Positions 1 through 10,020 of a stretch of 64,000 nt of DNA are shown here, one piece after another (position 1 is the first letter of the stretch; every line of letters begins with the position of its first letter). The DNA lies in the NCBI GenBank assembly GCA_021613375.1, contig CM038726.1, forward strand, positions 13,462,253 to 13,526,252, given 5' to 3'. This DNA is from Megaleporinus macrocephalus. Lineage: Eukaryota > Chordata > Actinopteri > Characiformes > Anostomidae. The translations under genes and the position numbers were made by a program. The notes beneath the pieces were generated by a model that was not told the DNA's origin, did not search any database, and saw only the letters and a program-made list of their open reading frames with translations.

Positions 1-120
1 TGTAGATTTAAAGGAGAAAACATTCTGGCTTTTTGTGTTTGTGCCAGAAATATAGTCCCATTGAGTATTCTCACAGCTTGAACGCCCCTCACTCTTACAG
101 CACCGTCTGCCTGTCTTTTA

Positions 121-171
121 CTCTCTCTCGCTCTCTCTCTCTCCCTGTCTCTCTCTCTCTCTCTCCTTCCC
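121..171. repeat. (CT)n microsatellite
   Basis: An almost pure CT tract with a few C and G interruptions. It is simple-sequence DNA with no coding meaning. Confidence 0.9.
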
Positions 172-835
172 CCCAGAATACTCTCTCCTCTGAGACTGTC
201 AGAAACATGTGATGTAATATTCGAAAATACAGCTATTTATTGTTCTGTCTTTCCCTGAATCCCACATTCTCCTTCTCAGCATTCTATCATTTGTGCACCT
301 CTGCAGTTTCTCTAACTGTAATTACATCTGATTGTCAGTTCCATCTCTTAATTATTTTAGCACGGAGGAAATGTTTTGAAAGCGCTCACCACATTTTCTA
401 TCTTTTGTTCGGGAACAAACAAAACTCCAGAGGTGTTTCAGGAGAAGGACGAGATGGAAGCAGACAGACAGATGGGTTGAGAGAAAGGATATGCGGATGA
501 GTCTGTGTTCCTCTGAATGGACGGTATGTTTGCGGTTCATGTATCAGTGTGACATATTAAGTAGCTGTACTAAATCATAGATGTGCTCTGGGAGTAAACC
601 TAGTTTACATGCCCACTCATGCCCAGATGGGCTCTTAAGGAGGGGTAATACTAAGTATGTGTCTCTGTAGGGAATAGAGTGTGGCCGCTATCTGAAAAGC
701 CACCAATTCATCATTGATGGCTACATACTAAGGGAGTGCAGTGGTGTTGCACTTCTGGTAAAACTGGACTTAATGAAGTCGTCTTGACTGTTTGTTTTAT
801 AATTCTATGTGTTTTTTTTTTTATTGGTTTTTATG
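172..835. other. No gene or recognised repeat
   Basis: Mixed, slightly AT-rich sequence. The small ORFs here (up to 92 codons) have no initiation context, splice sites or domain resemblance that I can point to. Confidence 0.5.
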
Positions 836-1406
836 GGCTGACATGGTGTTGGGGTGTTGGTGTGTGTGTTGCGCTGGTAAGTATGGATCAGATGCAGCAG
901 TAGTTTTTAAACACTGTGTCCACTCACTGTCTATTTTAATAGACATGATTACCTTGTGGGTCCACCAGAGACAGCATATCTGTTGCTGCAGGGTTTGTGT
1001 TGGTCATCCTCTAGTCCTTCATCAGTGGTCACAGAATGCTATTGGCTTGCTAGCTTTGGTTGGTGGATGATCTTCAGTTTAGCAGTGAGGTGTTTAAAGA
1101 CTGCAGCCACCCTGCTGTGTCTGATCCACTCACACCAGCACAACACACACTAACACACCACGTCAGTGTCACTGCACTGCTAAGAAAGATCCACCGCCCA
1201 AATAATACCTGCTCTGTGGTGGTCCTGGGGGGGTCCAGACCATCGAAGAACTGGGTAAATACAGATTAACAGTGTATGCAGAGAATCAGATGGACTATAG
1301 TCTGTAATTACAGAACTACGAAGTGTTCCAGTAAGTGGAGCAGATAAAATGGACAATGAGTGTAGAAACAAGGAGGTGGTTTTAATGTTACGGCTGAATG
1401 GTGTAT
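836..1406. mobile_element. Large inverted-repeat (foldback-type) element, copy 1
   Basis: The left arm (about 836-905) reads toward the centre and is matched as an inverted repeat by about 1100-1175, around the shared words GGATCAGA and TGTGTTG/CAACACA. The right arm ends near GGCTGAATGGTGTA, after GGTGGTTTTAATGTTA. The same family recurs at 21.7 kb and, interrupted, at 39.5-40.6 kb. I remember it as an abundant fish repeat with a TACACCGATCAGCC-like terminus. No transposase is encoded, so it is a non-autonomous element. The left arm is truncated here. The superfamily is not determined. Confidence 0.75.
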
Positions 1407-1447
1407 ATAATGTGGTGGTGGAGAGATGGAGCTGACATAATCTCCCT

Positions 1448-1450
<3 letters not shown>

Positions 1451-1504
<54 letters not shown>
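1451..1504. repeat. (AC)27 microsatellite
   Basis: Pure AC dinucleotide run of about 27 units. It generates a spurious minus-strand CVCVCV reading frame. Confidence 0.97.
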
Positions 1505-1508
<4 letters not shown>

Positions 1509-1724
1509 TGGCTGCTCCTCCCTTGATTTAGCACAACCGAGACAGATCAGGGACAGGACGCTGGCCTCCCGACCACACGGACACTGGAGAGAAAGACAAT
1601 GGTCGGGACTTAACCAAGATAACTGAAGGATTCTTTTAAAAATGACAACGTAAGCCATGTTTGATTTTGTTTCTGTTGGGTTTCAGTTAAAACTTGTAAA
1701 TAAAGCACTTTGGTTGACTCTCAT

Positions 1725-1850
1725 AGGTGTGTGTGTGCGTACCAGGTTTATGGAACCAAAGCCTGGTCACTTACTCCTGTGATGGGGACCTTTCATCCTG
1801 GTGGGGACCCCAGGTTTAATGTTAAAGCATTAACATACCAACAACCATGG
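1725..1850. repeat. Dispersed repeat fragment (GGGGACC-rich)
   Basis: After a short GT tract comes a stretch with GGTTTATGGAACCAAAG, CCTGGTCACTTACTCC and TGGGGACC repeated about 25 bp apart. It resembles a common fish repeat built around GGTCCCCAC. The assignment is from memory only. The flanks (1507-1724 and 1851-2346) show nothing recognisable. Confidence 0.35.
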
Positions 1851-2346
1851 GTTTTCAGTTAGCTGTAAGGAGGAGAAAAAAAGATATTGTTGGAGGTAGT
1901 GAGAAGGAGAAAAAGTGACTGCGCCAGAGATCGGACAAGAGTAAATCTCAGTCTGGCTTTTACTCATCACTACTGCTTTTGCTTGTTCACTGTATATCTG
2001 TATGAATAAATGAACAAACAGGCAGCTACAGACAGGTGGTCTAGCTTGCTTGCTTTTGGTTGTGCTGGATTAGCTTTAGATCATTAAGTTTCTGTGAATT
2101 TAAATCTTTTTGTGTGGGCGAGGCCAGAGGCGTCCCTCTTATGCTTGATATAGAAATGCTTACAGAAGTGTTACCCAAGATTAGGACCACCCAGTTTACA
2201 TAGAGAGGAGATAAACATGGTGAACTGTTGGTGAGTTATTGGTCATTGGAAGGAGGTTAACTTTGTTGTTACATGGCTTTACTGTTTTCCTGCAAGAACA
2301 AAATTAACTTAATTACAATAAAACTACAATTGTAGGTTGTAAAATC

Positions 2347-2441
2347 ATTTAAATCTGTATATGTGATTTAAATCTGTATATGTGATTTAAAGCTGTATAT
2401 GTGATTTAAATCTGTATATGTGATTTAAAGCTGTATATGTG
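2347..2441. repeat. 19-bp minisatellite, 5 units
   Basis: Five tandem units of ATTTAAATCTGTATATGTG start at 2347, 2366, 2385, 2404 and 2423. Units 3 and 5 carry AAAGCTG instead of AAATCTG. The alternation of the two variants suggests duplication of a two-unit block. Confidence 0.95.
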
Positions 2442-2595
2442 ATTGTAGCCCCTCAGGATTTTACCAAAGGGATAAAATCACATATTCTATTATACAGCAT
2501 GAGCTGCAAACAGGAGAGAGATCAAAAAAATTAAAAGGAGAGGTTAATGTAACAAAGTTACAATGTTTTTAGCATTACATATGTTTTGTTATTCT

Positions 2596-2812
2596 CTCTT
2601 TCTCTTTCTCCCTCTCTCTCTGTCTCTCTCTCTCACACACAGACAAATTGCCATTTGTCTTTACACACAGTGGAATTTAACCTCTGCATTAAACCCATCC
2701 GTGCAGCGAAACACCCACATATACACACACACTAGCGAACACACACACTAGGGGGCAGTGACCACACTTGCCCGGAGCAGTGGGCAGCCCTATCCATAAT
2801 GCCTGGGCAACC
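2596..2812 (+). repeat. SINE-like dispersed repeat fragment, copy 1, with CT/CA tract
   Basis: A CT/CA tract (2596-2641) is followed by sequence with CAGTGGAATTTAACCTC, CTAGGGGGCAGTGA and AGCAGTGGGCAGCCCTATCC. A second copy with the same ordered blocks is at 53,175-53,400. The shared order of several blocks supports a dispersed family. I call it SINE-like because of its size and lack of ORF, but I do not see an RNA polymerase III promoter. Confidence 0.6.
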
Positions 2813-2955
2813 AGTTCCCTAACCTCCAGCCCACAACTACATATTATATATTACATTTAAAAATCTATTTAAAAAAGGAGAAGAGAAAACAGAAGTTATA
2901 ATATTTTACCCTAAGAGAATGAATTGGAGCTGGAGCCATTTATAATACCTACCAC

Positions 2956-3018
2956 TGATATATATATATATATATAAACACTGAACATAGGTGCCTAAGA
3001 CTTTTGCACAGTATACAC
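2956..3018. mobile_element. (TA)n plus end of a Tc1-like element
   Basis: A TA run (2959-2976) is followed by GTGCCTAAGACTTTTGCACA. This is typical of terminal inverted repeats of fish Tc1-like elements ('...ACTTTTGCACAGTA'). Only one end is recognisable. Confidence 0.35.
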
Positions 3019-4618
3019 AGTATAGTTGTGCATTACAGGTAACAGTACAATTTGAGCTACAGGTAATACAGTTTAACAACACTCCGTTCACTGACGTAAA
3101 AACAGTGAACAGTAACAGCTTCCTGTGACTTAGTTTCAGTTTAGAATCTGAACCTATGGAGACAGCCCAACACTGAGTATTGGAAGAGAAACAGCAAAAC
3201 TGATATCAGATCAGCATAAAGGGCAACTTCCACTAATATCCAATACAAGGCAGCCTCTGCCTCAACATCCAGCCATACATCACTGACAAGCGCACTAGCC
3301 TAGCGTAATGGAAATGCGCTAATGGTGAAAATGACAAGGCATTTATCATTCTCAAACGTGAATGTCGTGACACACACACACGCACACACACACACACACT
3401 ACACACACCCCACTTACTTTCATAACAGCAGAGATTTCCAAACATGCATTGCGTTCCTCCTTGAAAAGGTCACTGAATCTAAAGATATCGTATTATGTAA
3501 AGGCATTTAATGAAGAACATACATAGAATGTTTATGTAGGGTGAGGGGGGCTGAATTTTTGGGATAGGTGTCAAACAAATGCATAATTTGTGTAACAGAT
3601 GAGTTTTTGAGAATGACTTTTACACCAAACCTGCTTAACTTCGCAGGAAGGATCTTCCATCTGAAGCAGACCCTAATATCTGAAATATGGACATGTCGGT
3701 ATTCCAAATGCAAATCCAAATATTTTCTGAATGCAAAATAAATCTGTAAAAAAATTGCAATTTTGAGTTTGTTGAACATATATAGTATAAATATATGTAG
3801 AATACATATATAGTAACACAACAGAACTTAAGAGACAGAAGACCAAATAAATGAAATTAGTGGTTACAGTCACAGTAAAAAAGACCTTTTCACAATTTGG
3901 CACAGTGTCATCTATTTAATTGGGGTGGATTTGCTATGTCTGTGGCAAGAGCCACTTAAACTCTGCAAAATATGGCATATTAAAAAAAAATTAATGTTTA
4001 TTTGGAATTAAAATGTTCAATTGCATTTCTCATTGGTATTATTTAAAGCATCTTCCCAATTCATTTTAACAGCAGTAACAATTTTTTATTAACATAAAGT
4101 TTTCCACAAGATTAACAATGAACATGTAGAAATTCTAATTACCATGGCTGGTCATTTCAGCTTTAACTTCCTGTTTTTGTTGAACTCAGGAATTTACAAA
4201 TGTATTCATTTATTTATCTCTTAACCTTCTGGGGGCTATTCCAGCCACACATATGAAAACAAAAATTCAAAGAAATATTACATTTTGACTAGTACAAATG
4301 TATCTTTCATCTGTGTAAATTAAAAAATTCTCATTATTCAGGTTTTTCAGACTTAACTGTCATCTATAGTTCTTTTTATATAATAGTCCATTTACATAGA
4401 TGTTTAATTTCATCACCTCTATTATTATTAAAGCATAACTTATCAGCTGTACTTACACTCTGCTTTACAGTGGATATTTCACTTACATCATTCAAAGACT
4501 TTCACCGAGTTCTCTTTGAACGCTCACAATGATCAGATTCATCCACTTGGTGAGGGGGTTACAATGTGTTCTTCTGAAATTTGAATGCAATTACACATTT
4601 CCACCACAAATGCCCCAA
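3019..4618. other. No gene recognised; AT-rich, one CA tract
   Basis: AT-rich sequence with a broken CA tract at 3369-3408. ORFs up to 104 codons on the minus strand (3507-3821) lack coding character. No repeat was recognised. Confidence 0.5.
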
Positions 4619-4725
4619 AATGTCTAAGCCTCTTATCCTCCTGGGTTGAAGGGGGTGCTGGAGCCTATTCCAGTGCTCATTACACTGAAGACAGGCCTCC
4701 AGTCCATCACCACTCAAACACACAG
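4619..4725 (+). repeat. Dispersed repeat fragment
   Basis: Contains CTTATCCTCCTGGGTTGAAG, GGTGCTGGAGCCTATTCCAG and GGCCTCCAGTCCATCACC. These blocks in this order are a familiar fish dispersed repeat ('GGTGCTGGAGCCTATCCCAGC ... GTCGCCAGTCCATC'). Only the core is preserved. Confidence 0.5.
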
Positions 4726-5084
4726 ATGATATTATTACTTTTTGCGTTTTCTATTAACATAAACATTAGATTTTATAACATTATGAGAACTCTGATTACA
4801 GCCATACGTAGTTGGGGCCATTTGCCTGTAGTTTTACATTTACATATTACTGTATGTTGCCTATTACCTCCTGATATTGGTCCCTCCCATTTCAACCCTT
4901 TGCTTACATGAATGCCATGCATATATTACAGCAAACATTTCTACATTAATCATTTCAAAGAGGCCTCAAAGCTACATCTCCACATTCACCATTAGGTCTA
5001 CACTTCTACATGCACTCATAATAATACAGTGGAGCTTATAGTAACGCTCTTATCAGTGTTTTGGCAATGATTTAGTGCTAGCTT

Positions 5085-5290
5085 TCAGCTCCACTACCCA
5101 TCACGCCAATGGCAAATGGGAAAGAGGCTGCTGCATAGCTCATTCCGTGAGCAGACAGACCATGCCCTTTGGTCAATATATACCTCCTACTGTCAATAGG
5201 ACTGTAATTAGAAAGTCACATTGAGCTTTGAGTGCAGTTATCGTGAGCATAGACGTAAAGCCTACATAAATCACATTGGATTCATCATAA
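5085..5290. promoter_or_regulatory. Candidate conserved non-coding element
   Basis: A repeat-free stretch with balanced composition between repeat-rich flanks. It includes GGCAAATGGGAAAGAGG and GGACTGTAATTAGAAAG (a TAATTA-type homeodomain core). The call rests on composition and motif content only. Confidence 0.22.
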
Positions 5291-5516
5291 GCATGCAATG
5301 TATATAAGGATGCAGTCGTCTTGTGTTTTTTTAAGTGGTAAAAGTGATGATCGCTGGTCAGTTTTTGCCCTCAGACTCCAGCTTCATGGTCATTGGCATC
5401 TGGTTATAGTTCATGCTTGAGATTATAAGGAACCATCAATGACGATGTGACTTGAAGTTGTCTTTTAGCAGCTGGCCAATGGCACCCCTGTGATACCTGC
5501 ATAGATACATAGATAC

Positions 5517-5541
5517 ATACATATATATATATATATATATA
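5517..5541. repeat. (AT)n microsatellite
   Basis: Pure AT run next to ATACAT repeats. Confidence 0.9.
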
Positions 5542-5629
5542 CACGTAGTTTAAGTTAAATGCTGTCTGTAAATACATTTTGGAAGGACACTGACAAACAG
5601 TATAAGAAGCAAAACCAGTTTGAACTGCA

Positions 5630-6085
5630 TGATAGGTTTGCCCACCCTTGCTTTCTTCCAAAATCAATGGTATTAATAGAGTTTGTCCCCTCTTTGCTGC
5701 AGTAACAACCTATCCTGTTTTAACAACACTGTACCATATATCTTGGACCATTGCTGTGAGGGTATGATTGCATTTAGCCACCCCACATTAGTGAGGTCAG
5801 GTAGTGACATTGGATGACTAGCTCTGGATCACAAACGCCACTCTAACTCATCCCAAAGGGATTGGATGGAGCCCCATCACTAATGCAGTTCTATTGCTCC
5901 AAAGCCTAATGCTTGGGGCCTTTGTACCCCTCTAGCTAACCTGACCTGACCTTATGCTCATGTGTTACAGCTCTAGAGCATCCCATTCTATTGATAATGC
6001 TTTTTCATGGCGATTTTATGAACGGTGCATGCACAACTAAAAAATCTGTGTCAAGTATGGGGGCAGTTTGAGGGATACATCATGA
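5630..6085 (+). mobile_element. Non-autonomous DNA-transposon fragment (Tc1-like, inferred)
   Basis: Ordered blocks include AAAATCAATGGTATTAATAG, GTTTGTCCCCTCTTTGCTGC, CATTAGTGAGGTCAGG, CATCCCAAAGGGATTGGATG, GGAGCCCCATCACT and GTACCCCTCTAGC. This matches in order a fish repeat I remember whose ends read GTCCAAATACTTTTGGACA. A matching end, GTGTCCGAATACTTTTGGAC, lies at 6928-6958, so later insertion may have separated end from body. No transposase ORF is present. Confidence 0.6.
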
Positions 6086-6564
6086 AAATATTATTTTAAC
6101 AAATATTTTTTTTTCTTGTAAAACATAGTTATTGTGGAAGTTTCAAAACATCCCATTTACTCCTCAACCCATAGAGACAATAAAAGGAATTAAGCTGAAA
6201 AGCTTCAATATGGTTATATATCTGTGATGTCATAAGAGCTAACACATGTACATATATTCTTCTGTTCAGCAGTTTAGCCCCATCCATTCATGCTGATGTT
6301 AAAAATACTGTTAAGGCTCTTAATGCTTTGTGAATAAGACACAATACAGTGCTGCCAATCAGGAGACAATTTATTGGCATGTATAAGTCCTAGTCCTTCA
6401 ATCAAAACACCTCATTCAGCTCATTACCTGATACCTGTTCACATTGGAGGTGCAAAAAAACAGACATCCAAAGTGTTGTAACACCTCTGAAAGCTATCTG
6501 ACAGGAACTTATTAAAAAAAAGGTTGCAATATGTTGCCTCTTTATGTTAATGTGAAAAGTTTTA

Positions 6565-6730
6565 TTGGCCAGAAATAGCAACTGTCTTTACTTTCTATGC
6601 AAGTCAGTGGAACCAAGCTATTTCTATAGAAGCTATTGCAACAGTTTAAACAGCAGCTGCCAGGTTTCAATGATTTACAAAAATAGAAAAATAGGTAAAA
6701 ATGGAGATAGATGGTTTTTCTTTACACAGT
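6565..6730. mobile_element. Short inverted-repeat element (family T), degenerate copy
   Basis: Contains ACTTTCTATGCAAGTCAGTG, GGAACCAAGCTATTTCTAT, CAGCAGCTGCC, AAATGGAGATAG and GGTTTTTCTTTACACAGTGAT. These correspond in order to the family described for 47,793-48,003. The left end is not recognisable. Confidence 0.5.
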
Positions 6731-6927
6731 GATGATGTACTGATGGTGAGGCAGGTGCAGGGCATTCAAAGACCAAATTATGCTTGAAGACAGCTTATTC
6801 TTGATGATTTACTGCTGTTTTATCAGCCTTAGCTATATTTGCATTATGGCTATATTACACAATGTTTTTTGTCACCACCATCAGTTTAACCATTTCACAT
6901 TAAACCACTTGGTAGAAAATTCAGAAG

Positions 6928-6960
6928 TAGTGTCCGAATACTTTTGGACACGCAGTGTTT
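6928..6960 (+). mobile_element. Transposon terminal inverted repeat
   Basis: GTGTCCGAATACTTTTGGAC followed by ACGCAGTGT matches the type of terminus carried by the repeat at 5630-6085. It probably marks the right end of that element or a solitary end. Confidence 0.5.
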
Positions 6961-6979
6961 AATCTTTGTTGTCTTGTTG

Positions 6980-7320
6980 AAAGACTCCACCAACTCGAGT
7001 TCACCCGAATGCCTTTGTCAGGGCGTTTATGTGGACGAACTTGGAGTAGATAGGCTATATAATTTTTACATTAACAGAATTAATGAGCTAGTTGTTAGAT
7101 GTAATGATTGCAGATGAGTTTATGGGCTGTGCTGTTCATTTGTCTGTGGCTGCAGTAATTGCTAGCAGGTCTGACGGCTGGGCATCAAGACGGCCGGAGC
7201 AGAATAAACGTGGAAATGACTAAAGTGCGAGTGTCTGAGGACAATAATCGTTTACCAATTACACTCCGAGAAACTGAGATACTGAGTTCTGATGGATGGG
7301 TCGCACTATTTCCCCACTGT
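6980..7320 (+). promoter_or_regulatory. Candidate upstream regulatory block
   Basis: Repeat-free sequence directly upstream of the promoter-like region. It has several CpGs and motifs such as AATTAATGAGC, GTAATGATTGCAGATGAG and AATAATCGTTTACCAATTAC. The location suggests proximal regulatory DNA. Function is inferred. Confidence 0.25.
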
Positions 7321-7471
7321 TTCTCCATTTGTAGAGAGAGAGAGGGGGGGGGGGTACAATGGAGGTGAGGGTGTGTCGGAGTTCCACGCGTAACATCTTT
7401 ATCTTGGTTAAAGCTCTGACACACAGGCTAACAGGCTAACAAAGGCTTTCTCGCGGGGAGTCGCATAACCA

Positions 7472-7489
7472 CCCCCCCCCAAAAAAAAA
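7472..7489. repeat. C9A9 homopolymer junction
   Basis: Nine C followed by nine A, just before a short CA run and a (CT)16 run. Confidence 0.9.
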
Positions 7490-7507
7490 CCAAAACACCA
7501 CACACAC

Positions 7508-7511
<4 letters not shown>

Positions 7512-7545
<34 letters not shown>

Positions 7546-7627
7546 GCGCTCTTTTGCATTCCCGCGCCTCTCCTTCATATTCTGACTCTGAACGGACAGA
7601 GAGAGAGAAAGAGAGAGAGAGAGAGAG
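7512..7627. repeat. (CT)16 and (GA)n runs in inverted arrangement
   Basis: A pure CT run (7512-7543) is followed 55 bases later by a GA run with one AAA interruption (7599-7627). Because GA is the reverse complement of TC, the two runs could pair as hairpin arms around a loop of roughly 55 nt. The loop is mixed and CpG-containing. Confidence 0.9.
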
Positions 7628-7925
7628 TAAGAGAGAAAGAATGAAGTACAGTGAAAGAGAATAAGGGAGAGGAACAACTGAAAAAGGGATAGTGAGGGGA
7701 AGAAAAGAAAAGACGAGTGCGAATTGGGCAGAGAGAGAGACAATTAGGAGAAAATGAATGAGGGAGAGAGAGAGAGAGGGAGAGAGAGAGAGAATTAGGG
7801 AGATAGAATGAGGGAGGGAGAGTGAAGAGAGTGAGGATGGCAGAGGAGAGCGAGGAGATACATAGAGAGAGAGCGAGAGAGAGGAAGAGAGGGAGTCTCT
7901 GAGAGGCGAAAGAGAAAACGGGACT
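7599..7925 (+). promoter_or_regulatory. Polypurine (GAGA-rich) tract upstream of the candidate first exon
   Basis: About 330 bases that are overwhelmingly A and G on the + strand. They consist of irregular GAGA, GGGAGA and AAGA words broken by short pyrimidine islands such as GAATTAGG. Tracts like this occur in fish promoters and 5' untranslated regions and can form triplex DNA. Here the tract runs straight into the CpG-rich block at 7926-8620. Functional interpretation is inference. Confidence 0.5.
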
Positions 7926-7934
7926 GGATAAAAA

Positions 7935-8077
7935 CAGCGTGAACGGCGAAGTTATGCGAGACACGTTCTAATCACGGTTTTAACCACCGCGAGCCTATTA
8001 TTAATTTAGTGTAGAGTTATAGTGCTACGCAGCAGTGAGCTTCCCTTTTTTCATACAGACAGGCTATTGGATGCCAG

Positions 8078-8125
<48 letters not shown>

Positions 8126-8358
8126 GCTGGCACATGATTGTAATGATGATGACTGAGGCTGACTGACGGAGCTGCGCTGGACGGGCGACTTAATTTGGGA
8201 CTACGCTCCGGTTAAGGCTGGCGTCTCCTTTATCCGCGAAATTGACGAAATCGAGCGGTGGAACTTACTGCCAGCGCGGAGGAAAACCAGTGGAGGACAG
8301 GACAGGCGGGCTCGGGGAGATGAGAGACGGGCGAGAGAGAGAGCTCAGTATTGAAAAG
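7935..8358 (+). other. Candidate non-coding first exon (5' UTR) with splice donor
   Basis: The sequence ATTGAAAAG|GTAAGG at 8350-8364 is a near-consensus vertebrate 5' splice site. It lies at the downstream edge of the GA- and CpG-rich block. The only ATGs before it are ATG at 8122 (14 codons, then stop) and ATG at 8320, which opens a frame through the donor with low-complexity RDGRERE-type residues. I therefore read this as mainly untranslated. The start is a guess within the CpG-rich block, since no transcription start can be seen. The gene is not recognised. It would run rightward, with the following tens of kilobases as intron 1. Confidence 0.4.
8081..8122. repeat. (GA)21 microsatellite
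   Basis: Pure GA run inside the putative 5' exon or promoter. It is followed by ATGGGCTGG, which opens only a 14-codon reading frame. Confidence 0.95.
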
Positions 8359-8620
8359 GTAAGGCAGCGCAACCGCGGTTCTGCTCTTACGATGCTCAAC
8401 TTGCAGCTTCTTTCCCCCACATTTCAGTTCCACCTTAAATGGTGCAGCGCTGCATGCAAGCGCCGAGACGTAACTGCTGCATCGTTTAAGGTGGAACTGA
8501 GATTCAGATCAGACGATAACTTCAGTCTCAGTTTAACCGTCAAATTAACGTGCGCGTATCGGACAGCCTTCCTATATCGCTGTGTGTCCCTTGTGTGAAC
8601 ATGTCAAGGCTTTTGAATGA

Positions 8621-9087
8621 GTGCAAGGGGCTTCTGTAGCCCACCCACAGTTTAATGATAAGGAAACAAGTGTGGAATATAAAGCACCTGCCACCACTGC
8701 CCTCTTCTTCTTTTATGCCTGTTTTTTTTATTTTTTTATTTTTTTGCTGATGCCGTGCGGTTCAAAATTTCAGCCCAGCCCACAATGCAGTGAAGGGACA
8801 TTCAACATATGCGCATAAGTTATAGACGTGGCACAGAAAGCCAGCATGAGTCACTCTTTTTTAATTTTTATGGGAAGTGTGTGTGATATGGAGTATTTTC
8901 TATGAATGGAGCTGGATTGTGCTCGCCTGGCTGTGTACAATTAGCAGCCTTACAGCTAAAGAGTGCAGCTGTATGTGATGAAGGCGAATAGCTTACACGA
9001 CAGGTTTTTCTGGAGACTAAAGATAAACTCCACCAATTATTTTAAAATCTTTGCATAATTAAGTGATTCAAGATGTACGCAATGTCA
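8621..9087. other. No feature recognised
   Basis: Transitional sequence downstream of the CpG-rich block, with a T-rich run at 8719-8746. It would be intronic if the donor at 8359 is real. Confidence 0.45.
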
Positions 9088-9563
9088 AGCTGAGTGGTCT
9101 AATACGAAGTGTGTATTTGTAGAGAAATGTACAGACTCCTATTTCTTCACAGTGGTGTCGATAGGAACCAGACGTCCAAATGCCTTTGAAAGCCCCCTCA
9201 CAGAAAGATCATTTATAAAATGGTTATGATATTACACATACTGATGTCTGAGAAGTTTGCGATAACGTTTTGGTCTAAATATTGAAATCTGTTTATTTTT
9301 ATCCATCCATGGTGGAGGGATATATGAATGGGGGTTGTAAAGACAAAATAGTACCCAAATAAAACTTTTTTAAAAAATAATTTAATAATAATCTCACAAA
9401 AACCTCTGCAGATTTGTGTAGGTATTGGATAGTAAATGAAATGGCTGCATTTGTGGTGTGGACGTTGTGGACTCCTGGTTCCCATCACCACCACTGTAAG
9501 GAAATTAAAGTCTGTAAGCTTCTCTGCAATAAATCGCTTTATAGTCAAACCACTCTGAATGAT
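9088..9563. mobile_element. Element with long terminal inverted repeats, copy 1
   Basis: The left arm (about 9088-9180) contains CACAGTGGTGTCGATAGGAA and CCAGACGTCC. The right arm (about 9468-9563) contains its diverged reverse complement, GGACTCCTGGTTCCCATC and ACCACCACTG, and ends with AAACCACTCTGAATGA. The arms are about 90 bp, around an AT-rich core of about 290 bp without a transposase ORF. A second copy starts 70 bp downstream with the same terminus, TCATTCAGAGTGGTTT. Confidence 0.65.
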
Positions 9564-9629
9564 ACTGTTAACATCCCAACCACTAAATTATGAAAAAAAA
9601 TTTAAAAATTGTAATGGAGGTAAGCAACA

Positions 9630-10020
9630 CGTACACAGGGTCATTCAGAGTGGTTTGTTGTAAAATGTGTTGCTGTAGAAAATGTACTAAGTCAGAATTC
9701 CTCACAGTGGTGTTGATGGGAAACAGACGTCCGAATACTTTGAAAAGCTACTTACAGAAAATTCTGACGCTTATGAATACGCTGCCTGATGCCTCAGACA
9801 TATTTTTTTAAGGGGGTTGAGATGTAGTGTTGGTCTCAACTGCTTTTAAAACAATAAAAAAAATCTGGAATATACGTACAGGACAGTGGAAGGAAATAAT
9901 AGTGCTCAATGAAAACTTTAGTTTAGCGTTGTATTATCACTGAAAAACTCAGAACACACAGGTATGTTTGATGGCGGGTTTGGATAGTGAATAAATAGCT
10001 TGTAGACATTAAAAACCCGC
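9630..10020. mobile_element. Element with long terminal inverted repeats, copy 2 (right end missing)
   Basis: Starts with TCATTCAGAGTGGTTTGTTG, the exact mirror of the right terminus of the neighbouring copy. It carries CTCACAGTGGTGTTGATGGG and CAGACGTCCGAATAC. Internal similarity to copy 1 (TTGGATAGTGAATAAATAGC versus TTGGATAGTAAATGAAATGG) runs to about 10,010. The matching right arm was not found, so the copy is truncated. Confidence 0.55.

Larger units (their letters stand above)
7926..8620 (+). promoter_or_regulatory. CpG-rich promoter-like block
   Basis: CpG dinucleotides are clearly enriched compared with the rest of the window: GCGTGAACGGCGAAG, GCGAGACACG, CCGCGAGCC, GGACGGGCGACTT, CTACGCTCCGG, ATCCGCGAAATTGACG, CAGCGCGG, GACGGGCGAG, CGCAACCGCGG. 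A GGATAAAAAC word at 7925-7934 is a weak TATA-like candidate. With the donor at 8359 this is the best promoter candidate in the window. Confidence 0.5.
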
